DNA of 38,006 nt from Candolleomyces eurysporus (GCA_027579435.1 JANBPK010000895.1:1-38006), one strand, 5' to 3'; counted from the stretch's first letter, positions 1-11,192 are shown. Numbers and translations are program-made. The notes: a model not told the origin generated them from the letters alone.

Positions 1-20
1 TTCGAAGGTAGCTCCCGAGT

Positions 21-3000
21 TCATTTGAACTCCTGCTGTAACACGTTGAGGGAGAAGACTATGCAAGACAAGTAATAAGATAGATACCAGAGCCAAAGCT
101 GTTGTGTTGAGAGTGCATGGAGTTGAAGTACGAGTTGCGAGTATCCGATTGCACGGATGGGCTNGATGGTCTTGTCATATGAGCCTGAGACAATGCACTT
201 GCCATCAGGAGAGAATGCAACAGATGTGACATAGTTGCTATGCCCTGTCATTGGCTCCAAGGCTGGCTGTCCTGTCTGAACACTCCGCACTTGAATGGCA
301 CCATCTTTCCTCCCTGAGACAATGTATTTGCCATTGGCAGACAATGCAGCAGATACCACTTCAGATTGTGTTGTGATTTTTGATACTACTTGTTTTTGAG
401 CTGAGCTGTGGTGAATAATGGGAATTGAAGAAAATTTTAGAAGTGCCTGAACTGGCTGTTCTGTTGCAGCATAGAATGGCAGTGCTGACAGATACAGATG
501 TGGAGCACTGTGCCTAATTGGTGTGGCAAAGTTGTGCACAAAATCACCAATATTGTTTAGCAGCATCCCAAGCTCAGTTGATATTAGTCTCTGTATAGTT
601 TGTCAATTCTCAAGTTGTGACTTTCTTTGTTCTATGCTTACCTTGGATATTTCCCAGAGTGTATTATATGCATAATCAATACCTTTCAAAACACTCAGAG
701 CTTCCACCCAATACAGAACCTTTGTTGTCTCCACAAACTCCTGCATCTTTTGCTGCAAAGGTTTGGTGACTCCTGCATAGAGAACATGGTCTCCCCAAGC
801 TGTGCATGCATAAGCTAATGCAGATTCAATTTGCAAAGGTATAGGTTGGTCATCATTGCTCAGATATGAGGTTTGGGCCCCTGAGATCCCAAAGTGTAGC
901 CCAAGGTCCATGAGTGTGAAGCAAGCCTTAGCTGTGGTATAATGTGCAGTGCATCTGTCAATGGCCCATTGTTTACCATGGTGCTTTTCTGATGTCAGGT
1001 AGTCGACAAAAGATGCATGAAAGATTGAGATTGGACTGTCATCACAACCTTCATCAGGCACTTGGACAACAGAATGAAGGGACTTGAAGGCTTCTCTAAT
1101 TGCCAAGTTATCCGTGTTGAGCAATCTGGCATAGTTGTCTACAGAAATAGGCCTCTGGGCTGTGAGAAGCAGTGACAGGCAGCATTGTATCATATCTGCC
1201 TCCTCTTGTTCCAGATCTGTGAATGCCTCAGCCAAGATTCTGCTGTACAGAGCCTCAATGCCAGAAAGCTGGACATTGGCAATTGGTTGGCCAAGTTCCT
1301 GGAACCACTTCAAGCAATTTCCTGAATAAGTTGCAACAAATGCTACCATGGTAGCTGCAATGATAAACAGTGTTCCTGAGACATTGGCAATAGTTTGAAT
1401 CTCTGGAGGTGGCCAGTTTGCCTGATAGTGGTTATACACCCTTGAGATGGTTTTGAACCGGTCATTCAGATACAGCAGTATATCAGCTCTGACAATGTCA
1501 GCTTCAATGTCATGGAGCCAGAGCCACCCATGGTGGGTAGATGATTCAAAGGACTCCCGGAGAGAGATCTTGGGACGGCTAGTAAGGAAAAACTTGAGTG
1601 CTATGGTTGGCTTCTGTGACATTATGGCTGCAATGAAGAGCCTGACAGCATCTTGATCCTTGCACTCATCAAGTGCATCTACAGCCAGCACAAGGAGCTC
1701 ATCAGAAGCAAAGGTCTTCTGAGCAGGCAGGAGGATCAGTTTCAAGTACTGGTCTTTCAACTCCATCTCTGTTGGATTTTCACAGCTGTCATCAGATTCG
1801 AGAATCTCTTCAAGTGCATCGCCAAATTGAGGCCGTTTCTGTGCCAGGATCCTCGTGAGGGTGGGGATGATCAGATACACGTCCATCTTGTCCCATTCCT
1901 TGAGGGTACACAAGAAGCTTGCACCCAAAAGTCCCCGATTTTTGAGCTGGGAGCAAAGGGTCTTGGACACAGTTGTCTTTCCTGTCCCAGCGAGCCTGCT
2001 AAGCCAGAACAGGTGAGGAGCCCTTGGATCTGTCGCCCACACGAGCAACATGGACAGCAGGGATACCCGGGACCTCGCTTTGCGTTGCTATACTCTGCAC
2101 CTTCCACTCTCCCTAATTTCTGGAAAGTATCTAATTCCGTGGCTGAGCAGTGTAATTAACGAGGAACGAGTCAGATAGACGTACCGGATCTCTTCAGTGA
2201 CTGGACGGTCTGCTTGATAGTGCGCATGGTCTTAGTGTGATCTTCGATAACTATCGAGGCCCATGAGAAGCGAAAAATGACATCACGAAACCTGACGCAC
2301 TGTTGAATCTTTCTTTCAACCAGTCGACGCCGCTAATAATCCGGTAAGTCTGAGCCCTATTCTCGATGATCACATCGAACTAGACAGTTATGAGTCACCA
2401 TCGCAAGTATGACCAAAGGAGACTCACCATTGCTATCTCGATCGCGAACCTAACCTCCTGCGTAAGCTTCAACAGCTCTTGCTTGTCCTGCGTGGTGAGC
2501 ATCACGCGTTCAATTCTTGACCTGGTCGGATCCACCTTGTCCTGCAGTATCTTCTTCTTCCCCTCCAGAGCCCTGTGTAATCCAATACGGGCTGAGTACG
2601 TTGACGCTCGGCATTAACGGACTGCTCTCACCGTAACAATCCATCAAAACGGTCCTTCACCTCTTGCGGCACATCGGGTGGACAAGCAACCATAATTTTC
2701 GACAAAACCTCCACCCTCTTGAGAAGTGCGTTGAATTCCTCCTTATTCTCGCCATATGCCTACTCATAGATCAGTAAAGAGCACATCTCGTAGAGAAAGA
2801 CTCACATCAACTGTGTCACAAATGACCAACAGTCCTGCAGCGACGCTCTTCATGGGGGGAAACACATCTGATACTTCGACGACCTTCCGCAGAGTGGTCT
2901 TGATGCCTTTGTAGATCTTGCCTGCAAGCCCCGCTGGCTCATGTTTGTCTTTGGCGTGAGCGGTACTCTCCTGAGGTTTGTTGGCCGCAGTCGCAGGGAC

Positions 3001-3357
3001 GTTTGATTGGTTTGGAGGAGATAGATCCGAGGGACCACCCTCAGCGACCGCTGCACCATGGTCCTGAACCGGATTTTCAACGTGGGCAGTGATTCCCTGC
3101 ACCACTGCCTCTCCTTGAGACCGCTCCAAGCGCCCGCTCAAAGGGAATGAGCTCGAGACCTGCAATGCACCGTCATGATCGAAGATGGAAGTAGGGGGTA
3201 TGAACGTATTTTCTTTGCTCCGTGCTGGGAGGGAGGGGAGAGCCTCTGATGAAGTGGACTGGATTGCCTGCCTGGCAAGATCTTGACGAGGCTGGCTACT
3301 GATCGCTGTATTGACGTTGTCCTGATCGCTTTGGATTTCGCTGTGAGTGGTGTTCTC
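21..3357 (-). pseudogene. NLR-like NACHT-WD40 (NWD-type) gene, main part, interrupted
   Basis: Fungal NLR-like receptor; NACHT proteins of this type act in self/non-self recognition and programmed cell death (family knowledge). Read on the minus strand, exon 1 (3357 to 2806) carries a Ser/Pro/Gln-rich stretch and then a conserved helical segment with FPPMKSVAAGLL. Later exons are 2759-2632, 2572-2428, 2332-2185, 2112 to 642 and 572 to 21; the introns of 46, 59, 95, 72 and 69 nt all have GT-AG ends and keep phase. NACHT follows WATDPRAPHLFWL, with P-loop AGTGKTT (about 1990-1970) and Walker B VDALDEC (about 1690-1670). After the 69-nt intron come one and a half WD40 units (SPDGKCIVSGSYDKTI). 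Odd points: exon 1 is split by the copia element, a frameshift lies just before NACHT (about 2050-2062), and the WD40 pattern stops at the N at 164. It is almost certainly non-functional as assembled. Confidence 0.82.
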
Positions 3358-4225
3358 TGTTGAACTTATGTGAAATAGACGCCTGTTCCATGGCGCTTAT
3401 TACATAAGCCTCTATAAATAGTATTACACAGTATATTTGGTATATAGTAGGTCTAGTAGTATTCTAGGTTCAGCTTCTAGAGCAAAGTGTCATAATGGTG
3501 TCAGTATTGCACCTTAAGCACGCAATGCTCAGTCATCCAATGTGCACAGACCACTAGGTGACTTTATGTGACGTTACAGTCACATATTTGAGTAGTATAT
3601 AAACCATGTAGTTTAGTACGAATGAAGCTTGAAGCACTTTCTATTAAGCAAAGTCAGTAGTACATCCCTCAAGCATCACCCAATCACCAGGGGGGACCAT
3701 TTTTATGTATAAGTCCTGGTTAAGCCCATGAACTGTTCATGCATAAACCACTGGATAAAATATACCTGTTTTTATGCATAAACAGTGTTTCTGAAAAAAG
3801 AATCTGCCTGCTGGCCTGAACAATTTGTCATCAAAGTGACAACCTTGGCACAACTTCATGTTCAAGTGCACATCTTATGGTATTTTAAGGCTTTTTCAAG
3901 GTTGTTCTCTGGGGTTTACTCAGGGCTTAGGGCAGGTAGGGACAGCCATTTCTGATCCTAGAATGGACGGTACAACCATTCTGTTGTGATTCAAGTAATC
4001 TTTAGGGTTAGTATACAGGGGAGGGGACATAGCACAGTGGAGATTAAAATTTAATGTTGTCTTGTATGTTTTCTGGCATGTCTGTGACCGCATTTACAGT
4101 TCATTTATCAGCACAGGGTTTAATTAAATTTAGAAGCAGGCTTCATGTCTCAATCACATACTCTCCCTACTTGTAGCTGCGCGACACTAGGACTCGCATT
4201 ACCATGCGAGAAATGCTGTCTAACA
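3358..4225 (+). repeat. 5' LTR of the copia element, carrying a 460-bp extra block
   Basis: Positions 3358-3684 and 4145-4225 match the 3' LTR with seven substitutions, all transitions, and no gaps over 408 bp. Between them sits 3685-4144, absent from the 3' LTR, which has an unrelated 21-nt stretch there (11520-11540). TATA-like sites are seen at about 3412 (TATAAATA) and 3597 (TATATAAA), candidates for the start of the genomic RNA. The LTR ends exactly where the PBS starts. Confidence 0.9.
3685..4144. other. Unexplained 460-bp insertion or replacement in the 5' LTR
   Basis: An A/T-rich block inside the 5' LTR only. It has no long ORF and no clear terminal inverted repeats. It contains several near-palindromic ATGCATAAA-type motifs (about 3703, 3740 and 3774). 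Because 21 different bases occupy the same place in the 3' LTR, it is a replacement rather than a clean insertion. Which state is ancestral cannot be told here. Confidence 0.6.
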
Positions 4226-5275
4226 GTTATGAGCCCCGCGCTTGTCGCTCCACACTACAACCCTGTCGCTCCACCCTCGGGCTGGACGCTGACTACGTGG
4301 GTAGTATGGATGTCGCTGACAATGTCACTTCATGTGGCAGCGGATCCCCTTATTTGTTACGCTCCATATGCCTTACGGCTGGAGACAATGAATAATGCGA
4401 TTGATTGGATAAATCGGTATCAGGCATCCTGGAATTTTCATCCGGTTGAAGCCTTTCGATTGCCGTTTTTTCTGGGGAACCAATACTACCCTAGCGATAT
4501 CCTCGGACGCATGTACCCTAATCAGGTTACGCGTAACAGTACTGACATACGCCGATTGGGAAACCAAATCTGTATGTTGTGTCAGGAAGTCCGGAGGAAT
4601 GTCGCATCAGTGGATAGTATTAGAGACCTGCTATCATCGAATAATGAGAATCCGAGGCAGAATTCAAATTCTTTGCCAAGGAATCCGTTACCAAGACGGT
4701 CGTCTACTTGTAGACGGACGATTAGATCTAATCAAGATCAATCAAATCGTCATGACGCAATTGACTCAGTTGGAGGAGCTCCATATAATCCACCCGTCCG
4801 GACCGGACGTGGGCGAGGTAATGGACTCCTTAACAGAGGAACACGTCAGCAGGAAGCTTCTACTCGCAACTGCCCCAGACCCTCATCTGGAGGCAATAGT
4901 GAGGAACGACACAGGGAGACTGGCACCCGCCATAACCCCATTAATGTCGATCAAGAAGCTGTTTCCCGAGATCCAGGACCGCCTTCCATAAACAATCGTT
5001 GGGAAGGAATGGTCCCTGAGAATATTGGTCAAGCACTTGCTCGCCATCTCTCAACAGGCTCCGGAATGAGAAGGACTCCTTCTCCTCCTGAGGGATACGT
5101 TATCCCGCAGAGAAGAAGAGTTGACACTCCCAGGCCAATCCCTGGGAACCAAACTCCTCCATCTGCACCTGGTGGATCTCATTCTCCAGAATCCGATTCG
5201 GAAAAGGAAAACCAATCATCGCAGGCACCTGACAGGACCCTTGATGGATCTGATAATCCATCTCGGAAGCTTTAG
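4145..5275 (+). CDS. Extra ORF upstream of gag, unknown function
   Basis: A 376-codon open frame with no stop in an element full of lesions. The first ATG (4145) lies in the LTR tail and the frame crosses the PBS; a more likely start is the ATG at 4389 (MNNAIDWINRYQASW), giving about 295 residues. The N-terminal half looks globular; the C-terminal half is Arg/Ser/Pro/Asn-rich and probably disordered (RRTPSPPEGY, SESDSEKENQ-like acidic end). I do not recognise it. Copia elements normally carry no ORF here. A second open frame overlaps it (4446-4991), so which frame is coding is not proven. Confidence 0.45.
   Translation: MSQSHTLPTCSCATLGLALPCEKCCLTVMSPALVAPHYNPVAPPSGWTLTTWVVWMSLTMSLHVAADPLICYAPYALRLETMNNAIDWINRYQASWNFHPVEAFRLPFFLGNQYYPSDILGRMYPNQVTRNSTDIRRLGNQICMLCQEVRRNVASVDSIRDLLSSNNENPRQNSNSLPRNPLPRRSSTCRRTIRSNQDQSNRHDAIDSVGGAPYNPPVRTGRGRGNGLLNRGTRQQEASTRNCPRPSSGGNSEERHRETGTRHNPINVDQEAVSRDPGPPSINNRWEGMVPENIGQALARHLSTGSGMRRTPSPPEGYVIPQRRRVDTPRPIPGNQTPPSAPGGSHSPESDSEKENQSSQAPDRTLDGSDNPSRKL
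4226..4243 (+). other. Primer-binding site, half initiator tRNA-Met type
   Basis: GTTATGAGCCCCGCGCTT abuts the 5' LTR with no gap. Its complement is AAGCGCGGGGCTCATAAC, which fits the D-arm/anticodon-stem to anticodon-loop part of eukaryotic initiator tRNA-Met (CAT anticodon inside CTCATAAC). Copia-type elements are known to prime from an internally cut initiator tRNA rather than its 3' CCA end. The match is from memory of the tRNA, not from a search. Confidence 0.75.
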
Positions 5276-5427
5276 ATCGTAGAGATCCTTCCGGTTCATC
5301 TGGTAACATGGAAACATGGTAACTACGGCCGGAAGTACGGGTAAAGCTTGTGGTGGCTCATTCTTTGCTTCCATGTGTTATTATCATGGAAAATCTGTAC
5401 AAGTTTGCTGACATCTCCCTTTTCTAG

Positions 5428-6550
5428 ATGTCGCACTCCAAGACCGATGCCGCCTACAACGCCGTCCCCACTCTCGACGGATCCAACTATACCCGATGGG
5501 CTCAAACTATGGAGTTGTATCTCCTTAGTAAGAGCATATGGCAGATTGTTGATGGAAAAATCACCAAGCCTACCGATGGTGACAAATTGGAGGCTTGGAC
5601 TGAGAAGTCCGATTCGGCTAAAGGCCTAATCCTTCTCAAGATCCAGGAGGATCTTAGGAATGATCATATGAAATCGGACGCTCCTAAGATCTGGGCCGAT
5701 CTGAAGACCGCTTATGGAGCAACCTCCAACTCGCAGATCTTTTCTTGGTTCTGCGAGTGGTACAAGTTCTCCATTCCAGGATCCCAGAGTCCGCAGAAGG
5801 AATTCGCACACTGGGACCTGTTGGTCAGTAAGATGAAGGCCGCTTCTGTGGAGATCCCGGAGAAGATCCTCGCCATGCAGCTGGTAGCTACCATGCCGCC
5901 GGCGTATTCCAACATCGTGCCACTCATGGTGGCCGAAAGGAATTGACCGTCGAAAAAGTCAAGTCCTATATGCTTACGGAGTGGGAAAGAAAGCAGAAGC
6001 CGGGCAAGAAAGCCCTGGCTAATCGCATCTCCGCTGTCCAGCGGAAGGGGAATGCTCCCCTTTTCCACCAGCAGCAGAAGGTTACACAGCCAACTGCCTC
6101 CTCTTCTAAGCAGCACACGGATCAACCGCAGCAGCAGCAACAACAGAAGAAGGAGAAGCGACAGCGTGCCGGCCGTTCCAAGAAAGGAAAAGGCAAGGGC
6201 AAGGCTAAGGCCAACGCTGCCGATACTGGTTCCGATTCCGAGTCGGACACTCCTAATGCGGACAATCTTTTCGCATCCCTTTCCCTTGCTGATCGTATTC
6301 AGCCTGCCACTCCCACCTCCTCTGTCGCTGACACATTGTCGTTGCTTCCGGTTCGGGATATACCCCGAACTATACGATCGGTCTCCCACGACTCCACAGA
6401 GGAAACTCCAAGAAGTCAACCGATCCTCGCCTGCCTCCCAAGGCTAAATCTACCGTTACTCTTATTAGCGGTAGAGGGACTGTTTCCAGGACTGTTGCCG
6501 AAAATTCGCTGGTCCAACAAAAGGAAACGCCCCCATCAGTATACCCATGC
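5428..6550 (+). pseudogene. gag: Copia Gag, frameshifted
   Basis: Starts at ATG 5428 (MSHSKTDAAYN). The first 170 residues match the copia Gag core: LDGSNYTRWAQTMELYLL, then W..VDG, and a later WADLKTAYG segment. The frame breaks near 5940 (a one-base shift) and resumes as TVEKVKSYMLTEWERK, then a Gln run and a Lys/Gly-rich KKGKGKGKAKA segment. A second one-base shift near 6405 leads into the frame that continues to the protease. I see no CCHC zinc knuckle; the basic segment may serve RNA binding instead. Gag forms the cytoplasmic particle. Confidence 0.8.
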
Positions 6551-7879
6551 GTGGAGAAATCCCGCAAGGTAGCAGAATCCCTCGAGGTGGTTAAAACCAC
6601 CAAGACTATGAAGACGCTCGAAAGAGCAAACTTCGATTCTGAGGAGCAAATGGCTCCGACTGATGAAGTTGCCATGGTAGAGATGCAGGAGATAGAAGCA
6701 AGGGATGAGGCCCTGTTTACGGAGAATGAAGACAAAGATGCAGTCTCCATTTGTTCGGTACCAAGAAGTCGCAAGAGATCTAGATCTCTTTCGCCAGACA
6801 CTGAAAAACCGAATAGTGAGTCCGATGATCTGGATCCCTCTATTGTTGCTGATTTCGGTAACACAGAAAAATCCAGACTGGACACACATTCCCTGCAAAA
6901 CAAACCAGTACTCTCGTACGAAGAATTTCGTATGATGCCCTTTGTGGACAGTCCCTTCCTTGTAGAAAGATTGGGGACAGGGTATGACAAAACTAACGTC
7001 GTACCAGGAAAAGTCTGGTATAAGGAATGCGTGGAGACTAATGAGATCATCGAGACAGTGTGGAAAAGATCCTTTTGGATCACCAGCCAACTCAACGACT
7101 TCTGGGATGACCACAAGAAGGGATTCCATAAGGGAAAAACCATTCGGTTTTGCCCGGATTCCTACGGGGAAATTGTCGACAATGTCGACATGCAACCCGA
7201 AGATGGTTTCATCAAACCAGAAGAGTATGTGGCCGTTTACCGAAACACGGGTCTGTATCTTGACTACGGGAAGAAGCCAATATCGGAACCCCGAAAGGGG
7301 TATTACTGGTTATGGCTTCCCGAAAGCAAGATGTGGAACGAGGTGATGAAGCAAACGATCGGCACCTTTACTTATGACGAGGTGCAGTATCGGCAGGACT
7401 GCAGTGAGGACTCTATCATGGGAAGGTACGAGTCATTATCTCCTCTTTCCAAACTATCATTAACGCAAACTCCTACAGTGGTGACTAGTCATAGCAGTAG
7501 TAGTAGTGTATTCTTCGCCTGTATAAGTGCTGAAATAGAATACTTAGTTCTGCGTGCGGATAGTATGAAGAGTGAGAAAAATAGAGGATGGATCCTCGAT
7601 TCTGGAGCAAGTCAACATTTTACCAATAATAGACAAGATCTCATTGATTATCAAATCATCGAGGGAAAAGGAGTTACTACGGCAACTTCGTCTATAGCAA
7701 TAGAAGGCAAAGGAACAAGTTTCCTAGCACTTTACATCGGTGGGAAAAAATGTGTGATCCGCCTCCATCCTGTCTTCTACGTCTCTAGCTTCAAGGAAAA
7801 ACTCCTATCGCTAGGGTGGTTCCTTCAGAACGGTCATACAATGATGGGCAATCAATCTGCGATCGTTCTATTCGAATAG
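6551..7879 (+). pseudogene. pol: Copia gag-pol segment with an unusual domain and the aspartic protease
   Basis: One open frame of about 440 codons. Residues about 100-290 form a globular-looking block (VWYKECVETNEIIETVWKRS, then GYYWLWLPESKMWNEV) that I do not recognise and that lies where the zinc knuckle usually is. The aspartic protease follows, with WILDSGASQHFT at about 7589-7625 (active-site DSG at 7598), then the hydrophobic LYIGGKKCVIRLHPVFYV. The frame ends at TAG 7877-7879, and integrase continues in another frame, so a one-base shift lies at about 7878. The protease would cut the polyprotein in the particle. Confidence 0.8.
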
Positions 7880-7889
7880 GCGGACCGTT

Positions 7890-9116
7890 TATAGGACTCT
7901 ACCAGTAAATGCTAATCCGGTGGACCACTTCAACGCCCACACAGTTGTGTATTCTGCTAAGTATGAAACTTGGCATCAGCGGATGGGACACCCCTCAGTG
8001 GATGTTCTCAGGAAAGCTTCTAAATTCACAAAGAATTTCCCTAAGGATCTGAAAATTCCCAGAGAACCGGGACTTTGTTCTGGATGTGCAGAAGGAAAAA
8101 TGACGTCAGCATCATTTCCTTCCAGCTCCACTTGAGCTAAGCATCTCTTTGAGAAAATTCATTCGGATCTTAAGGAGTTCCCGATCAAATCGTATCATAA
8201 GTATAAATACTTTATCAGCTTCCTTGACGACTTCTCTTCCTATTGTTGGATTACGTTGTTAAAAACCAAGGATGACGCTATTAAGTCATTCCGACACTTC
8301 GTTGTCATGGTTAAAACGCAATTCAATTCCGAAATCAAAGGTCTGATGACCGATTTTGGGGGAGAATACAAGTCTTGCGCCTTTGATAACCTGCTCAAAG
8401 AGCTTGGTATCAAGGAGTTGGCCTCAGCGCCGAGGACCCCTCAACAGAATGGGAGAGCTGAACGATTAAACAGGACAATAATGGACAAAGCGGAAACCAT
8501 GCGGCATTACGCTAGTATTCCACAATCCTGGTGGGAATTCTCAGTGGAACATGCAGTACATGTCTATAATCGAACTCCGATATGGAGATTAGATTTCAAG
8601 ACTCCGTATGAACTACTTTACAAGGAAGCTCCTGATGTATCACACTTACGTGTTTTCGGTTGCCTAGCATGGGTTCGGGTTAGCCCCGAAAGCCGACGAA
8701 ATAAATTAAGTCCGAAGGCTAGACCCATGATTTATCTGGGAAACCGAAAGGGGGTAAAAGGGTTCCTCTTTATGCGCATCGCAGATAATACAGTGCAAAT
8801 AGGAACTAAGGCTATGTTCGATGAACAGGCCTTTCCCAAGTCTAAAGATTTCAAGTTACCGAAATATACTTCGGTTAAAACTAAGGAATCTCATGACAAA
8901 AATAACGACAAGCCATCAGAATTCTCTGAGGAAGAATCTTTCATCGAAACGCGAAAGAAAGATTTCTCTTGTCCCCATCATCAAAGAGATCAGTCGCCCC
9001 CTTCCGACGGGAATGGGAACGCTGACGATCCGCCTGACCGGCCCGCCGTGATACCCGAGGATAGACCTCAGGGGGAGCCTAGACGCTCCGGCCGCCAGGT
9101 AAAACCTCCGACTTGA
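7890..9116 (+). pseudogene. pol: Copia integrase, two in-frame TGA stops
   Basis: The GAG-pre-integrase/HHCC zinc finger is clear: WHQRMGHPS, then CSGCAEGK (about 7970-8100). TGA at 8133-8135 interrupts SSST/AKHLFE, where copia integrases usually have Arg; the same frame then runs on with HSDL (first Asp), LMTDFGGEY (second Asp, about 8348) and QQNGRAERLNRTI (Glu, about 8460), the D-D-35-E core. FGCLAWVRV and YLGNRKGVKGF follow, as in copia C-terminal integrase. Acidic, Arg- and Pro-rich linker ends RRSGRQVKPPT at a second in-frame TGA (9114-9116). Integrase would insert the cDNA with a 5-bp stagger, which fits the TSD seen. Confidence 0.88.
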
Positions 9117-11143
9117 CCAGGAAACGTCTACGGTGAATCGAAAGCACCAACGCAAATATTGCGTGAGGTATCAGGGGAAAAATCGTGGTCTAAGGCTATT
9201 GGTGAGAAAGCGAAAGCACCTCCCAAGCCTAAGCAGAAACAAAAAGGGAATCCCGGCCCAAGTACTGCACCACCGCTTCCAGAAAATGTACCTCTCCCCG
9301 AGATACCTGCAGGCGAAGTCGAGGATATTGACGATCCCACAACTGATGGATATCAGAGTAGTAATCTCACGGTTTCTACCGCATGGGATTCTTCGGATGT
9401 CAAACATACCATGTCAAAACAATATGTTGTTGACAAATATGGTCCAAAGAAGTGGAATTGTCATGTTAAGAGGCACAGGCGTACTCAAAAGAAACAGAAA
9501 GCTACTGTTGCAGAGCTATGCCGTGATGGGGGAGAAGATTTTGCCAATTTTCTGCTAGCCCAGGCAGTTCCAGAAATGGATTCTGGCAAACTTCCTAACA
9601 AAAGTCCACGCAATTGGACCTTTCGAGATTTACAATGGCTACCTGAAGCCGAAAGAAGAGAATGGAGAAAGGCAATGTCCGAAGAGATTGATGCTCTCAA
9701 AGGATGCCAAGTCTTCGATCTCGTCGAACTCCCACATGGGAGAAAGGCAATCAAAGGCAGATGGGTCTTTGATATTAAGTCCAATGGACGTAAAAGGGCC
9801 CGATACGTTGCCAAAGGGTTCTCTCAAATCGAAGGAATAGATTTCAAAGCTTTATTCTCACCTGTTGTCAGGTATGAGAGTGTTCGTTTTGTCTTTGCGC
9901 TGGCTGCCATTTATGGATGGTATATGACAGCCGTTGACGTAAAAACGGCATTTCTCTATGGGAAGCTTGATGAAGAAATCTATATGGAACAACCCGAAGG
10001 CTTCTATCATAAGGGTCAGGAACAGAAAGTCTACCGTCTCCGCCGGGCCATCTATGGTCTCAAGCAAGCCGCTCGTGCGTGGTGGCAAGAGCTTGAACAG
10101 TCTGTGAAGAAAATGGGCTTCGTGCGTCTCAACGCAGACTCCGGGATATTCATATTCCGCTCTGATCTAGGGGTTGTCATCCTAATTGCTTATGTGGATG
10201 ACATTATCTTCTTCGGGAAGAAATCCCTTGCTGATGAAAAAAAGGCTGAGTTTATGCTAAAATGGGAATGCCGAGATCTCGGAACGCCGACCGAATTTCT
10301 CAGCATGCGTATCAAAATAGATGGAGACAAGATTAGTCTTGATCAATCCGTCTATCTTGAGAAGGTTCTAGAACGCTTCGGCATGACTAATGCTAAAGCG
10401 GCAAGAACTCCCATGGTTGAAGGATATTACCCTTCAAAGCATACAGGGCCAAACAACTTGACGCTTATGCGCAAGTATCAATCAGTGATCGGATCCTTGC
10501 TCTATTTGATGCTGGGAACATGACCCGATATTGCCTATGCTGTCACCAAAATGGCATAGCATTGCGCCAACCCGACCAAAGAGCATCTATCTAAGGCTCT
10601 TTACATAATGAAATATTTGGCGGGTACTCGTAACTATTCATTAGTTTACGAAGGACGCAAAGGCATGGCCTTTGGCCTTGAGTCCTACACTGATGCTGAT
10701 TACGCCCAGGATCCTACGCACAGGCTCTCCCAGACGGGCAATTTAGTTCTCCTCGCGAGCGGCGTGGTTTCTTGGAAATCATTCACTCAAAAATCAATAG
10801 CTACGTCATCAACAGAAGCCGAGATATGGCACTGTTTGATTGTGCGAAGCAGGTTGCTTGGCTTCGGCTGCTTTTGGGAGAATTAGGGTTTCCAATGAAA
10901 ACTCCCACACCGATCTACGTTGATAATCAAGGCGCTATTTTTAACGCCTCGAATCCAGTAATGGAAAAACGCACAAAACATATTGAAGTGCGATATCACA
11001 AGATCAGGGAGTATGTAGAAGAAAAGCAAGTGAGCTTATTCTACATCCCGACCGACGAAAACCCAGCGGATATATTTACTAAACCCCTTGGAAGGATTAA
11101 GTTTGAAATTTTCCGCAAGTCATTAGGCTTGGTATTTCACTAA
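9117..11143 (+). pseudogene. pol: Copia reverse transcriptase and RNase H, broken
   Basis: In frame with integrase after the TGA. The RT starts with WRKAMSEEIDALKGC (about 9660) and carries VDVKTAFLYGKL (first catalytic Asp) and AYVDDIIFFG (YVDD, about 10190). It is cut by TGA 10521-10523 in LMLGT/PDIAYAV, where Arg is conserved, and by TAG 10557-10559 in KMA/HCANPT, where Gln is usual. RNase H carries YTDADYAQD, STEAE, YVDNQGAI and ENPADIFTKPLG. A one-base deletion at about 10829, in the STEAEYMAL motif, shifts the frame. The last frame ends with TAA at 11141-11143. Confidence 0.9.
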
Positions 11144-11183
11144 GCATAATAGGCGCTTAACTATTCACTGTGGAATAGAACGC

Positions 11184-11192
11184 GAAGGGGAG
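11184..11192 (+). other. Polypurine tract
   Basis: GAAGGGGAG sits directly against the TGTTG start of the 3' LTR, the expected place for the plus-strand primer of an LTR retrotransposon. Confidence 0.75.

Noticed and set aside
627..2159. Plus-strand open frames over the NACHT region
   Set aside because: They lie antisense to a clear NACHT domain with matching splice signals and have no recognisable product.
4446..4991. Second open frame overlapping the extra ORF (181 codons)
   Set aside because: It is shorter and overlaps a longer open frame; both could not be chosen on sequence alone. The longer is listed and this one kept as an alternative.
5935..5946. Programmed -1 frameshift inside gag
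   Set aside because: No slippery heptamer or downstream structure is evident, copia gag-pol is normally one frame, and other one-base shifts occur in the same copy, so simple mutation is likelier.
5712..6419. Minus-strand 235-codon frame with a Leu run
   Set aside because: It is antisense to Gag; the Leu run mirrors the Gln/Lys-coding repeats of gag.
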